A stretch of DNA of 64,000 nucleotides from CAVALG01 sp045576295 (GCA_045576295.1 JAZNGF010000021.1:1-64000); one strand, 5' to 3'; counted from the first letter of the stretch, positions 16,330 to 26,065 are shown. A program made the numbers and translations. The notes: generated from the sequence alone by a model not told the origin.

Positions 16330-18663
16330 ATGCAAAACAACAGATATAATTTTTTAGACAAAACACGAGAAATAGAAATTTTAAAATACGACACCCCAAC
16401 CCCTTGGATGAACTATTTAAGCAACGGCACCTTCCACACGATGATTTCGCAGGCAGGCGGCGGTGTTGCGTTTTATAAATCGCCCCAGATATGGCGCATA
16501 AACCACTATAAGTTCTTCCACGTTCCAACCGATCGCTCGGGCTTTTATACATATATAATGGATAAGGGCAGTGTTTTCTGCCCAACCAACGAACCCGTTA
16601 CCGATAAGCCCGATGAATGGCGAGTGGCGCACGGCATGGGCTACACTAAATTCGAATCTAAAAAGAACGGCCTTAAAGCCGATGCACTTTATTTTGTTGG
16701 CCCCTATAAAAATGCCCTCATTTGGGAGCTTAAGCTCACCGCCGATACCGACCGCGAGGTTAAAGTTTTCCCGTATGTTGAGCTTGGTATGATGGAATTT
16801 ATGCGCGAGCTTCAGTGGCAGTGCTATAACAAGCACCAGCTTTCGGCTTATAATATGGATGATGTTTTGGTTTACAAATACGGTGTTGAAAACCAGCCAA
16901 AACCAGATGAAACCCCGCTTATTTACTTTGCGGCTGATGTTCCCGTTAAAGGGTTCGACTGCGACCGCGACGAGTTTATTGGTGCATATCGCAGCGAATC
17001 AAACCCCATTGGCATTGAGCGCGGCTTCTGCACGAACACAACAATGGCAGGCGGCGACCCCTGCTTTGCGCTTGAAATCCCTGTGTCGCTCAAAGCCGGC
17101 GAAACCAAAACGCTTCATATTTATCTTGGCGCCGCTATGACCGAAGAAGATATAAAGGCTGATGTTACCGAATGCCGTGCAGCAGATTTTTGCGAAAAAT
17201 CATTCGCGGCGCTAAACAGCCACTGGGAAGGCTTCCTTTCGAACCTGCAGTGCGAGCTGCCCGATAAAAATGCCGAAAGAATGGTTAACATTTGGAACCC
17301 ATACCAGGCAGAGCGTAACTTCCAGTTCTCGCGTAACATTTCGTATTATGCAACAGGAACATTCCGCGGCGTTGGCTACCGCGACACCGCGCAGGATATT
17401 CTTTCAATGATCCCGTTCGACACTGCCCGCGCTGAAGATAAAATCAAGCTTCTTTTATCGCAGCAGTATAACGACGGCCACGTTAACCACTACTTCTTCC
17501 CGGTCGAGGGTTGGGAGCCTGTAACTTCGGTTCATTCTGATGACCATTTGTGGACAATACTTTCTTGCGGCAAATTGGTTGAAGAAGAGGGTAAGGTAGA
17601 CTTCTTAAACGAAACCCAAAGCTATTTCGATGGCGGCGAGGGCACAATTTGGGAGCACCTTAAAAAATCGGTTGATTTTACACTTTCTCACCTTGGCGAA
17701 AGGGGCTTCCCGCTTATGCTTCGTTCCGACTGGAACGACCAGCTCTTCAGAGTGTGCAAAGAGGGAAAGGGTGAAAGCATCTGGACATCGATGCAGTTTG
17801 GCACCGCACTTAAATATATGATTCAAATGGCGTCACTTTTAGGTGAAGACACCGCTAAATACGAAAAAGCTTATGAAGAGCAAAAGGCTCTTGTTAATAC
17901 CCTTGCGTGGGACGGTGCTTGGTACCGCCGCGCAATTATGGACGACGGCAGATACTTAGGGTCTGACGCTGAACCCCAGGCTAAAATCTGGCTTAACTCT
18001 CAAACCTGGGCTGTAATGTCGGGCATGGGTGACCAAGATAAAAACAAAAAGGCTATGCAAAGCGTTTATGATCTTCTTAACACCGAGCTTGGTATTAAGA
18101 AGATACACCCCTCGATTAAAGATTACCCGTCGAAAGAAAACCCCTTAACCAACTATAACAAGGGCTGCGGCGAAAACGGCGCAATCTTCTGCCACGCAAA
18201 CACCTGGGCAATCATTGCCGAATGTATGCTTGGCAATGGCGACCGCGCTTACCAGTATTACACTCAACTTTTGCCAATGCTGGCTCAGGAAAAGGCGGGT
18301 GAGTGGCGCTATAAGGCAGAACCCTATGTTTATTCTTCAAACATCTTCGGCCCCGAATCGGATAAATTCGGCCTTGCGAACGTTAGCTGGCTTTCGGGAA
18401 CCTCTGCTTGGATGTACCTTGCAATAACCGAGCACATGTTGGGTGTTAGGGCAAGATATGCAGGCCTTGAAGTTAAGCCCTGCCTGCCAAGCAGCTGGAA
18501 CGGCTTTAAAATTTCAAGAAAACTTCGCGGTGTTACCTATAATATTGAGGTTCAGCGCTCGAATGATGAAAAAATTGAGGTTGACGGCAAGGAGATTCAG
18601 GGCAAAATTATTCCTGATTACACCGAGTCAGACACCTGCAATGTAAAGGTTTATATAAAATAA
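16330..18663 (+). CDS. GH94-family glycoside phosphorylase
   Basis: A 777-residue cytoplasmic enzyme related to cellobiose and chitobiose phosphorylases (GH94), which split beta-linked disaccharides with phosphate to give a sugar 1-phosphate. The N-terminal beta-sandwich has GYTKFESKKNGLKADALYFV-type strands. The (alpha/alpha)6 barrel holds RGVGYRDTAQDILSM, NDGHVNHYFFP, the DWND motif (D467 and D470) that includes the general acid, and GENGAIFCHANTW. No signal peptide, consistent with acting on imported oligosaccharide. The second gene of a pair with the creatininase-like gene; the ABC importer lies 4 kb downstream. The exact disaccharide cannot be read from sequence. Confidence 0.85.
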   Translation: MQNNRYNFLDKTREIEILKYDTPTPWMNYLSNGTFHTMISQAGGGVAFYKSPQIWRINHYKFFHVPTDRSGFYTYIMDKGSVFCPTNEPVTDKPDEWRVAHGMGYTKFESKKNGLKADALYFVGPYKNALIWELKLTADTDREVKVFPYVELGMMEFMRELQWQCYNKHQLSAYNMDDVLVYKYGVENQPKPDETPLIYFAADVPVKGFDCDRDEFIGAYRSESNPIGIERGFCTNTTMAGGDPCFALEIPVSLKAGETKTLHIYLGAAMTEEDIKADVTECRAADFCEKSFAALNSHWEGFLSNLQCELPDKNAERMVNIWNPYQAERNFQFSRNISYYATGTFRGVGYRDTAQDILSMIPFDTARAEDKIKLLLSQQYNDGHVNHYFFPVEGWEPVTSVHSDDHLWTILSCGKLVEEEGKVDFLNETQSYFDGGEGTIWEHLKKSVDFTLSHLGERGFPLMLRSDWNDQLFRVCKEGKGESIWTSMQFGTALKYMIQMASLLGEDTAKYEKAYEEQKALVNTLAWDGAWYRRAIMDDGRYLGSDAEPQAKIWLNSQTWAVMSGMGDQDKNKKAMQSVYDLLNTELGIKKIHPSIKDYPSKENPLTNYNKGCGENGAIFCHANTWAIIAECMLGNGDRAYQYYTQLLPMLAQEKAGEWRYKAEPYVYSSNIFGPESDKFGLANVSWLSGTSAWMYLAITEHMLGVRARYAGLEVKPCLPSSWNGFKISRKLRGVTYNIEVQRSNDEKIEVDGKEIQGKIIPDYTESDTCNVKVYIK

Positions 18664-18675
18664 TACATAATAAAG

Positions 18676-18697
18676 GGCCGGAACTTCGGTTTCGGCC
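18676..18697 (+). terminator. weak intrinsic terminator after GH94 gene
   Basis: GGCCGGAAC / GGTTTCGGCC hairpin with a TTC loop and a short TATATTT tail. Readthrough into the AraC regulator is possible. Confidence 0.45.
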
Positions 18698-18724
18698 TAT
18701 ATTTAACAAAAGGTGGTGAAACCG

Positions 18725-20170
18725 TTGAACAATATAATTATTGCCGATAAAGATGTGCAGTTTGTTAAAAGCCTTGCAAAAAGAATAAGGGAAGAGTTTA
18801 GCGGGTTTTCACCTATTGAAATAATGGGCGATGGAGATATGGCTCTTAAGGCGGTAAAATCAAATAAAGCCGAGGTTGCCTTAATAAATGCAGAGCTTTA
18901 CGGCGTGTCGGGCATTGATGTTTTAAAACAGGCGCAACTTGACAAAAGCGAAACGATGATAATGCTAATGAGCGACAGCCGAAATTTCGACTATGCCAAG
19001 GCCGCTGCCGATTTTAAGGCTGAGCGCTTTTTTCTTAAGCCCTTTTCTATGCAGCAGCTGTTCGATGCGCTCGCAACCGCACGTAAAAGTGTTGAGGAGC
19101 GCATCATATCAGCGCACGACGCTGCCGAGCGTTATTTAATGGAATGGGAATGGAAACGGCAGAACATTTCATTGGTTTACAATGGCCTTTTTCCGTTCGA
19201 TGGTGCGGCTAAAAAGGAAAAAGCTTTTTGGGCAGGCAGAAGGCTTTATGAATGCTACTGCTTTGTTGTTGATTTCGAGATAACAAACTATGAGAATCAG
19301 GTTGCATCAAAGTTTGGCGGCAGTGAAGAAACCTTTTATGATGCCGTAATAGGCCTTGGCGAAGAGGATAACCCAAGGTTTGCGGCGTACCAAGTGTCGT
19401 CAACCGATAATCATATAATATATGTTGTGTTATCGGCACAAAAAAACAGGCTGATGGTTGAACAGTTTGCAGAAAACCTTTTAAACAGCTTAAAAAGCCT
19501 TTATCAAATCACCGCCGCGTATACCATGAATGAATATTCAAGCCTTGGCGAGGTTGTTAGATTTAACGAAGCCAAAAGAATTTCGGCAAGGTATCTTGCC
19601 GCCCTTTCCGATAACGATGCCGAGGCAGCCGCGGAAATCACTGAGTTGGTTGCCAAAACCGGCGATGATAAGCAGATTGTTACAGTTATTAAAACCCTTG
19701 TGACTATGCTTAAAGAACGTTACGACGTTTATTATGCAGATGTTATCAAAAGGGCAGGCTTTTGGGCCGGCGGTGTTGACCATATAATGCTGTTGCGAGA
19801 ACTACTGAACCGTGCTGCAACCGATATTTCCACAAGCCGCCACCTTATAGTGGGGATTAAAGACTACATATCCAGAAATTTCGGTGGAGGAATATCGGTC
19901 GAATCAATCGCTAATGCGTTTTCTATGAATGCAAGCTATTTAGGCCGCGTGTTCAAAGAAGAAACGGGCGAAAAGCTGGTTGACTACCTTTTTAATATAA
20001 GAATGCAAAAGGCGAAGGAAATGTTAGCAAGCGGAAAATATACCGTTAAGGAAACAGCGTATAGCGTTGGTTACAACCAAATTAAATATTTCGGTGCTAT
20101 CTTTAAACAGCACACAGGTCAAACCCCTTCGCAGTATATGAAGAGCCAACAGCTTCACCAAGATGAATAA
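18725..20170 (+). CDS. AraC-type response regulator with degenerate receiver
   Basis: A 481-residue regulator of the YesN type: N-terminal receiver (about 1-120), a middle region of some 240 residues, and a C-terminal AraC double HTH (last about 100 residues; SIANAFSMNASYLGRVFKE, YSVGYNQIKYFGAIFKQ). The receiver keeps the acidic pair (IADKD) and the lysine (FLKPF), but the phosphoacceptor position, in LINAELYGVSGI, is Asn (N55) instead of Asp. Start TTG 18725 follows AGGTGG with good spacing; GTG 18713/18716 overlap that site. No sensor kinase lies nearby. Position suggests control of the carbohydrate cluster on both sides, probably without ordinary phosphorylation. Confidence 0.88.
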   Translation: MNNIIIADKDVQFVKSLAKRIREEFSGFSPIEIMGDGDMALKAVKSNKAEVALINAELYGVSGIDVLKQAQLDKSETMIMLMSDSRNFDYAKAAADFKAERFFLKPFSMQQLFDALATARKSVEERIISAHDAAERYLMEWEWKRQNISLVYNGLFPFDGAAKKEKAFWAGRRLYECYCFVVDFEITNYENQVASKFGGSEETFYDAVIGLGEEDNPRFAAYQVSSTDNHIIYVVLSAQKNRLMVEQFAENLLNSLKSLYQITAAYTMNEYSSLGEVVRFNEAKRISARYLAALSDNDAEAAAEITELVAKTGDDKQIVTVIKTLVTMLKERYDVYYADVIKRAGFWAGGVDHIMLLRELLNRAATDISTSRHLIVGIKDYISRNFGGGISVESIANAFSMNASYLGRVFKEETGEKLVDYLFNIRMQKAKEMLASGKYTVKETAYSVGYNQIKYFGAIFKQHTGQTPSQYMKSQQLHQDE

Positions 20171-20176
20171 CCCACT

Positions 20177-20210
20177 ATGACACTTTCAGTCTTTGAAAGT
20201 GTCATTTTCT
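20177..20210 (+). terminator. intrinsic terminator after AraC regulator
   Basis: A 12-bp perfect stem ATGACACTTTCA / TGAAAGTGTCAT (20177-20188 with 20194-20205), 5-base loop, then TTTTC. Confidence 0.85.
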
Positions 20211-20493
20211 TTATATAGAACCCAAAAGGAGATAACTTCTTTACGAAGAGTCTCTTTTTTTCAGCGGCTGTTTTTTTGCTCTTGGCAGTAAATAGGTTTT
20301 CTCATGTCATAATTTGTCTTTTTTGCTTTTTTCTGAGTTTTTGAAAAGTTTGCTGTAATTTCGAAAAAGTTATATAAATATTTTTCCAAGTAGAAAAATT
20401 GTACCATTACAATAAAAATTGGGTAGTGCAATTATAACGTTTGTATGTTACCATTATTACGGCAATAAAGTATTAATTTGGAGGAGAATACTT
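20211..20493. other. AT-rich intergenic leader before transport cluster
   Basis: No gene. T-rich stretches fill 20250-20350, and an inverted repeat ATTTTTC / GAAAAAT surrounds a 6-base loop near 20380-20399. No clean -35/-10 pair at standard spacing was found. It is the likely control region of the 20.5-36.2 kb cluster and a natural target for the AraC regulator. Confidence 0.5.
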
Positions 20494-22290
20494 ATGATGA
20501 CAAAAAGCAAAACATCCGGGCAGCCTATTTTTAAGCTGCTGGCAGTGCTGTTAGCGGTATTGCTTATCGCAGTTTACATACCAACAATATATGTTGGCGC
20601 TGCCACAACCACTGTTAAAACGCTTGCCGATCTTAAGAATATTTCTAAAGATCTCAGCGGCACCTATATGCTTGGCGCAACCATTGATTGCGGCGGCGCT
20701 GTTTTAGAGCCTATAGGTAACCTTGCAAAGCCTTTTACAGGCTCGTTCACCTGCCCCACCTCGTCTGACGGCAAACCTTTGTTTGCTATTACCAACTTTA
20801 AAGTTGATGTGAAGACCGGTGCTGCAGATTGGACTGCACAGAACGCTAAATACGATCCCAGCGGTAACTCAAATTGGTGCGCTGGTTTATTTGGTGTTGC
20901 CAAGGGCGCAAAGTTCGAAAACATTGTGCTATTAAATGCTAATGTAACCAGCGATGTATTAGGCGGACCCAGAAGCCTTGGCGAAGGCACTACACCTAAT
21001 AAAGGTATGGATGAACAGGCCACAGGTATCTTCTGCGGTGCTGCAGTAGGTTCAACCTTCAAAAACTGCGGTGTACAGGGCTCTGTTTCTTCGGTTGCTA
21101 ACAACGTTGGTATGTTTATAGGTTTATCAACTAAAGAAATCAAATCAACAACAGGTAAAACTTTAGTTTCAGGTTCAAAGGGCTCTACCATTCAGAATTG
21201 CTATGCCTATGGTACTGCCAAGGGTGGTGCTGCAGCAAATCCTAAAGGTGATTCATTAGCCGGCTACAACTTCGGCGGCTTTATCGGTAATGCTATTTCA
21301 AGCACACTTACCGGTTGCTTCTTCGACGGTACAGCTTCTTGCGGCGTTTGGTGTAACGCAGGCGGCTTTATCGGCTCTTTCACTAACACAACAAAAATAA
21401 ACGCTTGTTATTCAACAGGTTCGGGTTCGGCTCTTCAGGGCCCGTTTGCAGGTGTTTCGCACGTTGAAGCTGACGTATGCACAGTATGTAAGCAGTGCTA
21501 TTCAAACCTCAAACTCGGTGCAACACCCTTAGCTGTTGATGGTACTGTGCGCTCGGGTAACTTTGTTACACCTGCAACAGGTGCAAGCCAAGATAGTAAC
21601 GACAAGGTTGCTAAAGACCGTTTTGCCGTTAAAACTGCGGCTGAAATCAACGCAGCTTTTGCATCAAACACAACCTGGCAAACCTACACCGATGGTGCAA
21701 CACTTCCCACAGTAAAGGCGCTCACCGGTAAAACTATTAAAGCAGTGGCTGATCTTCCCGAAGGCGGCACTTCAAGTGGCGGCTCAGATTCTTCAGGCTC
21801 AGAAGACGGCGGCGATTCCGCTACCGACGAAGTAGACGACAGCGAACTTCTTTCAGAGCTCAATTCTTGCAAAACAGCAGATGATATTGTTAAGCTTTTC
21901 CCGAGCCTCGATAAGGCGCTTGCTGAAGCTATCGCTACATATAAAGAAGCAAACGGCGAGTTTGCAACTATCGACGATCTTAAGAAGGTTGAAGGATTAA
22001 CTGATGAAGCTATCGAAACTATGCGTTCTGATTTCTTAGAATCATCAGGCGGTAGTGATGATGTTCTTGGCGGAGGCGGCAGTGGCGGAAAGCATGAGAT
22101 CATTATAGATGGCGTTAATGAAGGAATGGGCACCTCTGAATTGATACTTGTTATTGTATTAACTGCTTTCACACTTATTGTTCTCGCAGGTGGCGTTATC
22201 ATAATAATACTCCTTGCCAAAAAAATAAAAGCTTTAACACCCGCCAGCGCGGATGCTGAAGACGCAGTAGATGCAGACATTGAAGAATAA
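20494..22290 (+). CDS. membrane-anchored surface protein with GLUG-like repeats and extracellular HhH
   Basis: 598 residues from ATG 20494, preceded by GGAGGAG; a longer in-frame reading has no ribosome binding site. Signal peptide (about 1-34), a beta-rich region with GLUG-like motifs (GLFGVAKGAKFENI, GGFIGNAISSTLTGCFF, GGFIGSFTNTTKINACY), an SG/D-rich linker, a helix-hairpin-helix module (about 449-520; FATIDDLKKVEGLTDEAIE, ComEA-like), a Gly-rich linker and one C-terminal transmembrane helix (about 548-580) with an acidic cytoplasmic tail. It should be displayed outside the cell. First gene of the transporter operon, so a substrate-capture or organising role is inferred. A 7-9 bp hairpin (22302-22333) separates it from the first permease. 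Confidence 0.8.
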   Translation: MMTKSKTSGQPIFKLLAVLLAVLLIAVYIPTIYVGAATTTVKTLADLKNISKDLSGTYMLGATIDCGGAVLEPIGNLAKPFTGSFTCPTSSDGKPLFAITNFKVDVKTGAADWTAQNAKYDPSGNSNWCAGLFGVAKGAKFENIVLLNANVTSDVLGGPRSLGEGTTPNKGMDEQATGIFCGAAVGSTFKNCGVQGSVSSVANNVGMFIGLSTKEIKSTTGKTLVSGSKGSTIQNCYAYGTAKGGAAANPKGDSLAGYNFGGFIGNAISSTLTGCFFDGTASCGVWCNAGGFIGSFTNTTKINACYSTGSGSALQGPFAGVSHVEADVCTVCKQCYSNLKLGATPLAVDGTVRSGNFVTPATGASQDSNDKVAKDRFAVKTAAEINAAFASNTTWQTYTDGATLPTVKALTGKTIKAVADLPEGGTSSGGSDSSGSEDGGDSATDEVDDSELLSELNSCKTADDIVKLFPSLDKALAEAIATYKEANGEFATIDDLKKVEGLTDEAIETMRSDFLESSGGSDDVLGGGGSGGKHEIIIDGVNEGMGTSELILVIVLTAFTLIVLAGGVIIIILLAKKIKALTPASADAEDAVDADIEE

Positions 22291-22362
22291 ATTGAAACAA
22301 GCCTTCCTGATTAAGGTGAAAATTAGGAAGGTTAGATTTCTCTAAATTGGGGGATAGTACTC

Positions 22363-23331
22363 GTGGATAAAGAAAGTATGGTAGTTGTCCCTACCCTAAA
22401 CAGAAAAAGGACTTTCGGCGAACAGTTAGCGCATAACATACCTTACGTATTGCTATGCTTACCCGGAATTATACTTACATTCATCTTTTCATACGTTCCG
22501 CTTTACGGTTTGCTTATAAACTTTAAAGAATACAACGTTATTGACGGTATTATGGCAAGCCCGTGGGTTGGTCTTGAAAACTTCAGGTACATTTTCGCAT
22601 CCGACCAGATTTATGTTCTTTTAAGAAACACTTTGGGTTATAACATTGCGAGAATTGTAACCACCAACTTCTTTGGCGGTATCTTCTTTGCACTTTTGCT
22701 TTATGAAATCAGAAGCAAAATTGCCAGCAAGATTTATCAAACATCAATGCTTTTAACAAGCTTCATTTCAGGTTCGTGTATCCTTTACATTATCATCCTG
22801 TTACTTGATGACGTTGAAACCGGTGTTATTAACTCAATACTAATGTCGTTCGGTATGAAAGAACCTATTGCGTTCTTCGAAATCGGCGCGGTTTGGCCGC
22901 CCGTAATCGTCTTTACCGAATTCTGGACAAATGCCGGCCAGGCGGCGCTTTACTTCTTTGCGGCGCTCCTCGCTATCGATCCTTGCCTGTTTGAAGCTGC
23001 AAACCTCGACGGTGCTAACCGCTTCAAGCAAATCAGGTACATTTCAATGCCTGAGCTTATCCCTATGGGATGCTTGGTTCTTATCACCCAGATCGGTACA
23101 ATCTTCGCTTCAGGTCTTGGTATTGGCTACTTTATTTATCAGATCTCGCAAAGCGGTAGCGTACTTAAAGCAGTAAACGTATTCGCTATGTACACATACG
23201 ACCAGATGATGTACGGTAGCATGGGTGTTTCGGCGGCTACAGGCCTTGCAACATCCCTTATCGGTACAATTCTTGTTCAAACTGTTAATGCCATTGTTAA
23301 GAAAATTAACGCAGAAAATGCGCTATATTAA
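22363..23331 (+). CDS. CUT1 sugar ABC transporter permease (LplB type)
   Basis: A 322-residue permease with six predicted transmembrane segments. NIPYVLLCLPGIILTFIFSYVPLYGLLINFKEYN is the usual LplB-type front, and EAANLDGANRFKQIRYISMP is the EAA loop that contacts the ATPase. Forms the inner-membrane channel with the next gene product for oligosaccharide uptake. GTG start with a GGGGG site. No ATPase gene is in the cluster; Bacillota commonly use a shared MsmX-type ATPase for such systems (known for the family, inferred here). Confidence 0.93.
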   Translation: MDKESMVVVPTLNRKRTFGEQLAHNIPYVLLCLPGIILTFIFSYVPLYGLLINFKEYNVIDGIMASPWVGLENFRYIFASDQIYVLLRNTLGYNIARIVTTNFFGGIFFALLLYEIRSKIASKIYQTSMLLTSFISGSCILYIIILLLDDVETGVINSILMSFGMKEPIAFFEIGAVWPPVIVFTEFWTNAGQAALYFFAALLAIDPCLFEAANLDGANRFKQIRYISMPELIPMGCLVLITQIGTIFASGLGIGYFIYQISQSGSVLKAVNVFAMYTYDQMMYGSMGVSAATGLATSLIGTILVQTVNAIVKKINAENALY

Positions 23332-23349
23332 AGAAAGGGGTGCTTTTAA

Positions 23350-24222
23350 TTGAAACAAAGTAAACTTTATATGACTGTTGTGCACGCACTCCTTATTATA
23401 TGGACATTGTTGTGCATAGTTCCGATTATAATGGTTATTTCGGTTTCCTTTACCGACGAAATGACTTTCGTAACCGATGGTTTCGCATTTATTCCAAAGC
23501 AGTTTTCACTTGAAGCGTGGAAAACGATTATATCCGGCGGTTCAGGCCTTCTGCTTGCAGCAGCCATCACAATAGTATCGGCTGTTATTCAGCCGCTTTT
23601 ATCGCAGGCTATGGCAATGATGGTTGCCTATCCGCTCTGCAGGCCCGACTTTGTTATAAAGAAATGGGTTGTATGGTTCTTTATGGTGCCTATGTTTGTT
23701 AGCGGTGGTATGATCGCTGCCTACATTCTCCGCACAAAGTGGTTAGGTCTTATGAACAGCCTACTTAACTACATAATCCCGGGTATAGGGCTATGGAACA
23801 TTGTGCTTTACCGAACCTGCTTTAAACAGGTTCCCGCATCGCTTATTGAAGCCGCAACTATCGACGGCGCAAGTGAATGGAAAATTCTTTGGCACGTAAT
23901 GCTTCCAATGTCAAGGTCGATTTTCGTTATTCAGTTCTTTACATCGGCTATTGGTTGTTGGAACGACTATTTCACCTCGATGTTATACTTCACCGATCCA
24001 AGATACTACAAAATCCAGTATGTTATCTTTAAAATGCTGCAGGATTCAGCCGCTATTAAAGAAGCATTGCAGATTACCGGTTTGGATAATGAAGTTTCAC
24101 CCCCTGATAAAACCCTTAACTACGCAATGTGCGTTGTTGCGTTCTTGCCTGTAATTTGCGTGTTCCCGCTTATACAGAAGTATTTCGCAAAGGGTATCGC
24201 GGCAGGTTCTATTAAAGAATAA
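23350..24222 (+). CDS. CUT1 sugar ABC transporter permease (YtcP/LplC type)
   Basis: A 290-residue second permease, six predicted membrane segments, EAA loop EAATIDGASEWKILWHVMLP. TTG start with AAAGGGGTG upstream, 18 bases after the first permease. A small AACAGC/GCTGTT hairpin right after the stop (about 24223-24243) separates it from the binding-protein gene and may set their relative expression. Confidence 0.93.
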   Translation: MKQSKLYMTVVHALLIIWTLLCIVPIIMVISVSFTDEMTFVTDGFAFIPKQFSLEAWKTIISGGSGLLLAAAITIVSAVIQPLLSQAMAMMVAYPLCRPDFVIKKWVVWFFMVPMFVSGGMIAAYILRTKWLGLMNSLLNYIIPGIGLWNIVLYRTCFKQVPASLIEAATIDGASEWKILWHVMLPMSRSIFVIQFFTSAIGCWNDYFTSMLYFTDPRYYKIQYVIFKMLQDSAAIKEALQITGLDNEVSPPDKTLNYAMCVVAFLPVICVFPLIQKYFAKGIAAGSIKE

Positions 24223-24341
24223 CAGCTTATAGTTTTGCTGTTTAAAATACATAAACACTAAGGTGATTGGCCATGGGAACAAAAGCCGCTAACATGTTTC
24301 CGCAGGCCAAAACTAACAAAGCGGCGAATTGGAGGATATTT

Positions 24342-26015
24342 ATGTTAAAGAAAATTGTTTCATTAGTACTCTGCGTTGCAATGCTCGCAGCCTTCACCAC
24401 CTATTTCACAGGTTGTAAAAAAGATGATGTTGTTAGAGCAGGCGACGACACATCAATCGAAGTTACACTCAAGTGGGCCATTATGTCTGAGCATTTGGGC
24501 CACGCTGACGACGAGCTTGTGTTTGAAGCATTCAACGAAAAGCTTGCTACATTACTTCCTAACACAAAGGTAGAATTCGTTTCATTAGATGCTGACAACT
24601 GGTCAAGATGGATGGCAGCAGGCCAGCAGGTTGATATTGCTTGGTCGGGCTATCAGTATAACCTTGAAAACCAGGCTCGTGAGTTAAAGGCTTACCAGAA
24701 CATTGAGTCTTATGTTGAAAAATACGGCACAAACATCAAAAAGGAAAGAGAAATCTGGGTTGACGCTTACAGAAGCGGCGAAGTTGATGATAAGCTTTAT
24801 GCTATCCCCAATATGCAGCCTTGGATTAAAGAAACCTTCTATCTCCAGATTCCTGCAAGTCTTTACGAATACTTCCCAACAGATAGATATTTAGCAGCTC
24901 TTCACAGTGATCCTCACACCACCGAAGAGGTTTACATTATCCTCACAGAATTCCTCGACACCATTAAAGCAAACGGTGCAATAAACGGCCCTGGCCTCAC
25001 AGGTTTCACAGCCGATGTTCTTAACACCTACGCAAACCGTGGTTATGAAAAACTCGACAGCGGTGATAACACTGCATACGATGCATTCGCAGACGAAGTT
25101 AAGGTGTTCCAGTGGGTTGGTTCAGAACCTTGGGAACTCGCTATGAAATACAGAAAGCTTTGGTACGAAAAGGGCTTCTTCAACGATAGCAAAAACGCAT
25201 CAGCAGGTTCAAACTCTAACGCTCTTAACCTTAAAGAGCAGGGTATGTGGTTCGACCAAAGACTTAACGTTGATGCACAAAAGGGTATCTTCACCGAAGC
25301 TGACAAATACGGCGAAGTAGAGAACTACAACATTCTTATCAACTCTCGCGAAGAAATGTACAACGGTATATCAGAAGCAGGTTCAGAAGCTACATATTCC
25401 GTAATTCCCGTAACAGCAGCTAACCCCGAACGTGCAATTATGCTTCTTGACCTTCTCAGAACACCTGCAGACGCTGAAAAAGGCGCCGAAGTTAGAGAAT
25501 TAGTTGACCTTTTGGTTTACGGCTTTGAAGGCGACGAAAGCCTTGCTGATGATCCTGAAGCAGCAGCTGCTGACCACAAGCACTACTACAGAATCGACGT
25601 TGACGGCGATGGAGTTAAAGAATCTTGCAAGGGCTACGATTATATCAACCAGCCTTCTGCTTCAAGTGCATACGGTATCCCGCTTTGGATCGTTACAAGC
25701 GCATTCATTCCTTCACCTCCGGAATACTATTTACCCGGCCAGAATGACTACGCACTCGACTATTATCAGAATGTAAGAAACAATGTTTTACATAAAACAC
25801 CTGTTTACGGTATGCGTGTTAGCAATGCAAAAATTACCAACCAGCTTACAAATATCACATCAGCTTCAAAAGAATATTATTCAATTTACAAATTAGGCGA
25901 CCAGTTCGAAGCTAAAAAAGCAGCTCTTCTTGATGCTGTTAAGGTTGCCGGTATGGATGAAGTTGTTAAGGAGATGCAGGCACAGTGTGATGCCTACGTT
26001 GCTGCTAACAAGTAA
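24342..26015 (+). CDS. extracellular solute-binding lipoprotein
   Basis: 557 residues. Type II signal peptide MLKKIVSLVL... with a lipobox ending TGC at Cys25. The mature part begins with charged residues and matches the LplA/YtcQ-type group of large CUT1 binding proteins (LKWAIMSEH, AGQQVDIAWSGYQ, NMQPWIKETFYLQ). It captures the oligosaccharide outside the membrane and delivers it to the two permeases upstream. ATG 24342 follows GGAGG; in-frame upstream codons would place charged residues before the signal peptide and are rejected. Confidence 0.9.
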   Translation: MLKKIVSLVLCVAMLAAFTTYFTGCKKDDVVRAGDDTSIEVTLKWAIMSEHLGHADDELVFEAFNEKLATLLPNTKVEFVSLDADNWSRWMAAGQQVDIAWSGYQYNLENQARELKAYQNIESYVEKYGTNIKKEREIWVDAYRSGEVDDKLYAIPNMQPWIKETFYLQIPASLYEYFPTDRYLAALHSDPHTTEEVYIILTEFLDTIKANGAINGPGLTGFTADVLNTYANRGYEKLDSGDNTAYDAFADEVKVFQWVGSEPWELAMKYRKLWYEKGFFNDSKNASAGSNSNALNLKEQGMWFDQRLNVDAQKGIFTEADKYGEVENYNILINSREEMYNGISEAGSEATYSVIPVTAANPERAIMLLDLLRTPADAEKGAEVRELVDLLVYGFEGDESLADDPEAAAADHKHYYRIDVDGDGVKESCKGYDYINQPSASSAYGIPLWIVTSAFIPSPPEYYLPGQNDYALDYYQNVRNNVLHKTPVYGMRVSNAKITNQLTNITSASKEYYSIYKLGDQFEAKKAALLDAVKVAGMDEVVKEMQAQCDAYVAANK

Positions 26016-26065
26016 ATTGTAGCAATTTTGAATTCCAGTAATTAAAAGGAAGGGAGCGAACAGAT

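Noticed and set aside
24267..24341. N-terminal extension of the solute-binding protein
   Set aside because: GGAGG and a proper lipoprotein signal peptide place the start at 24342.
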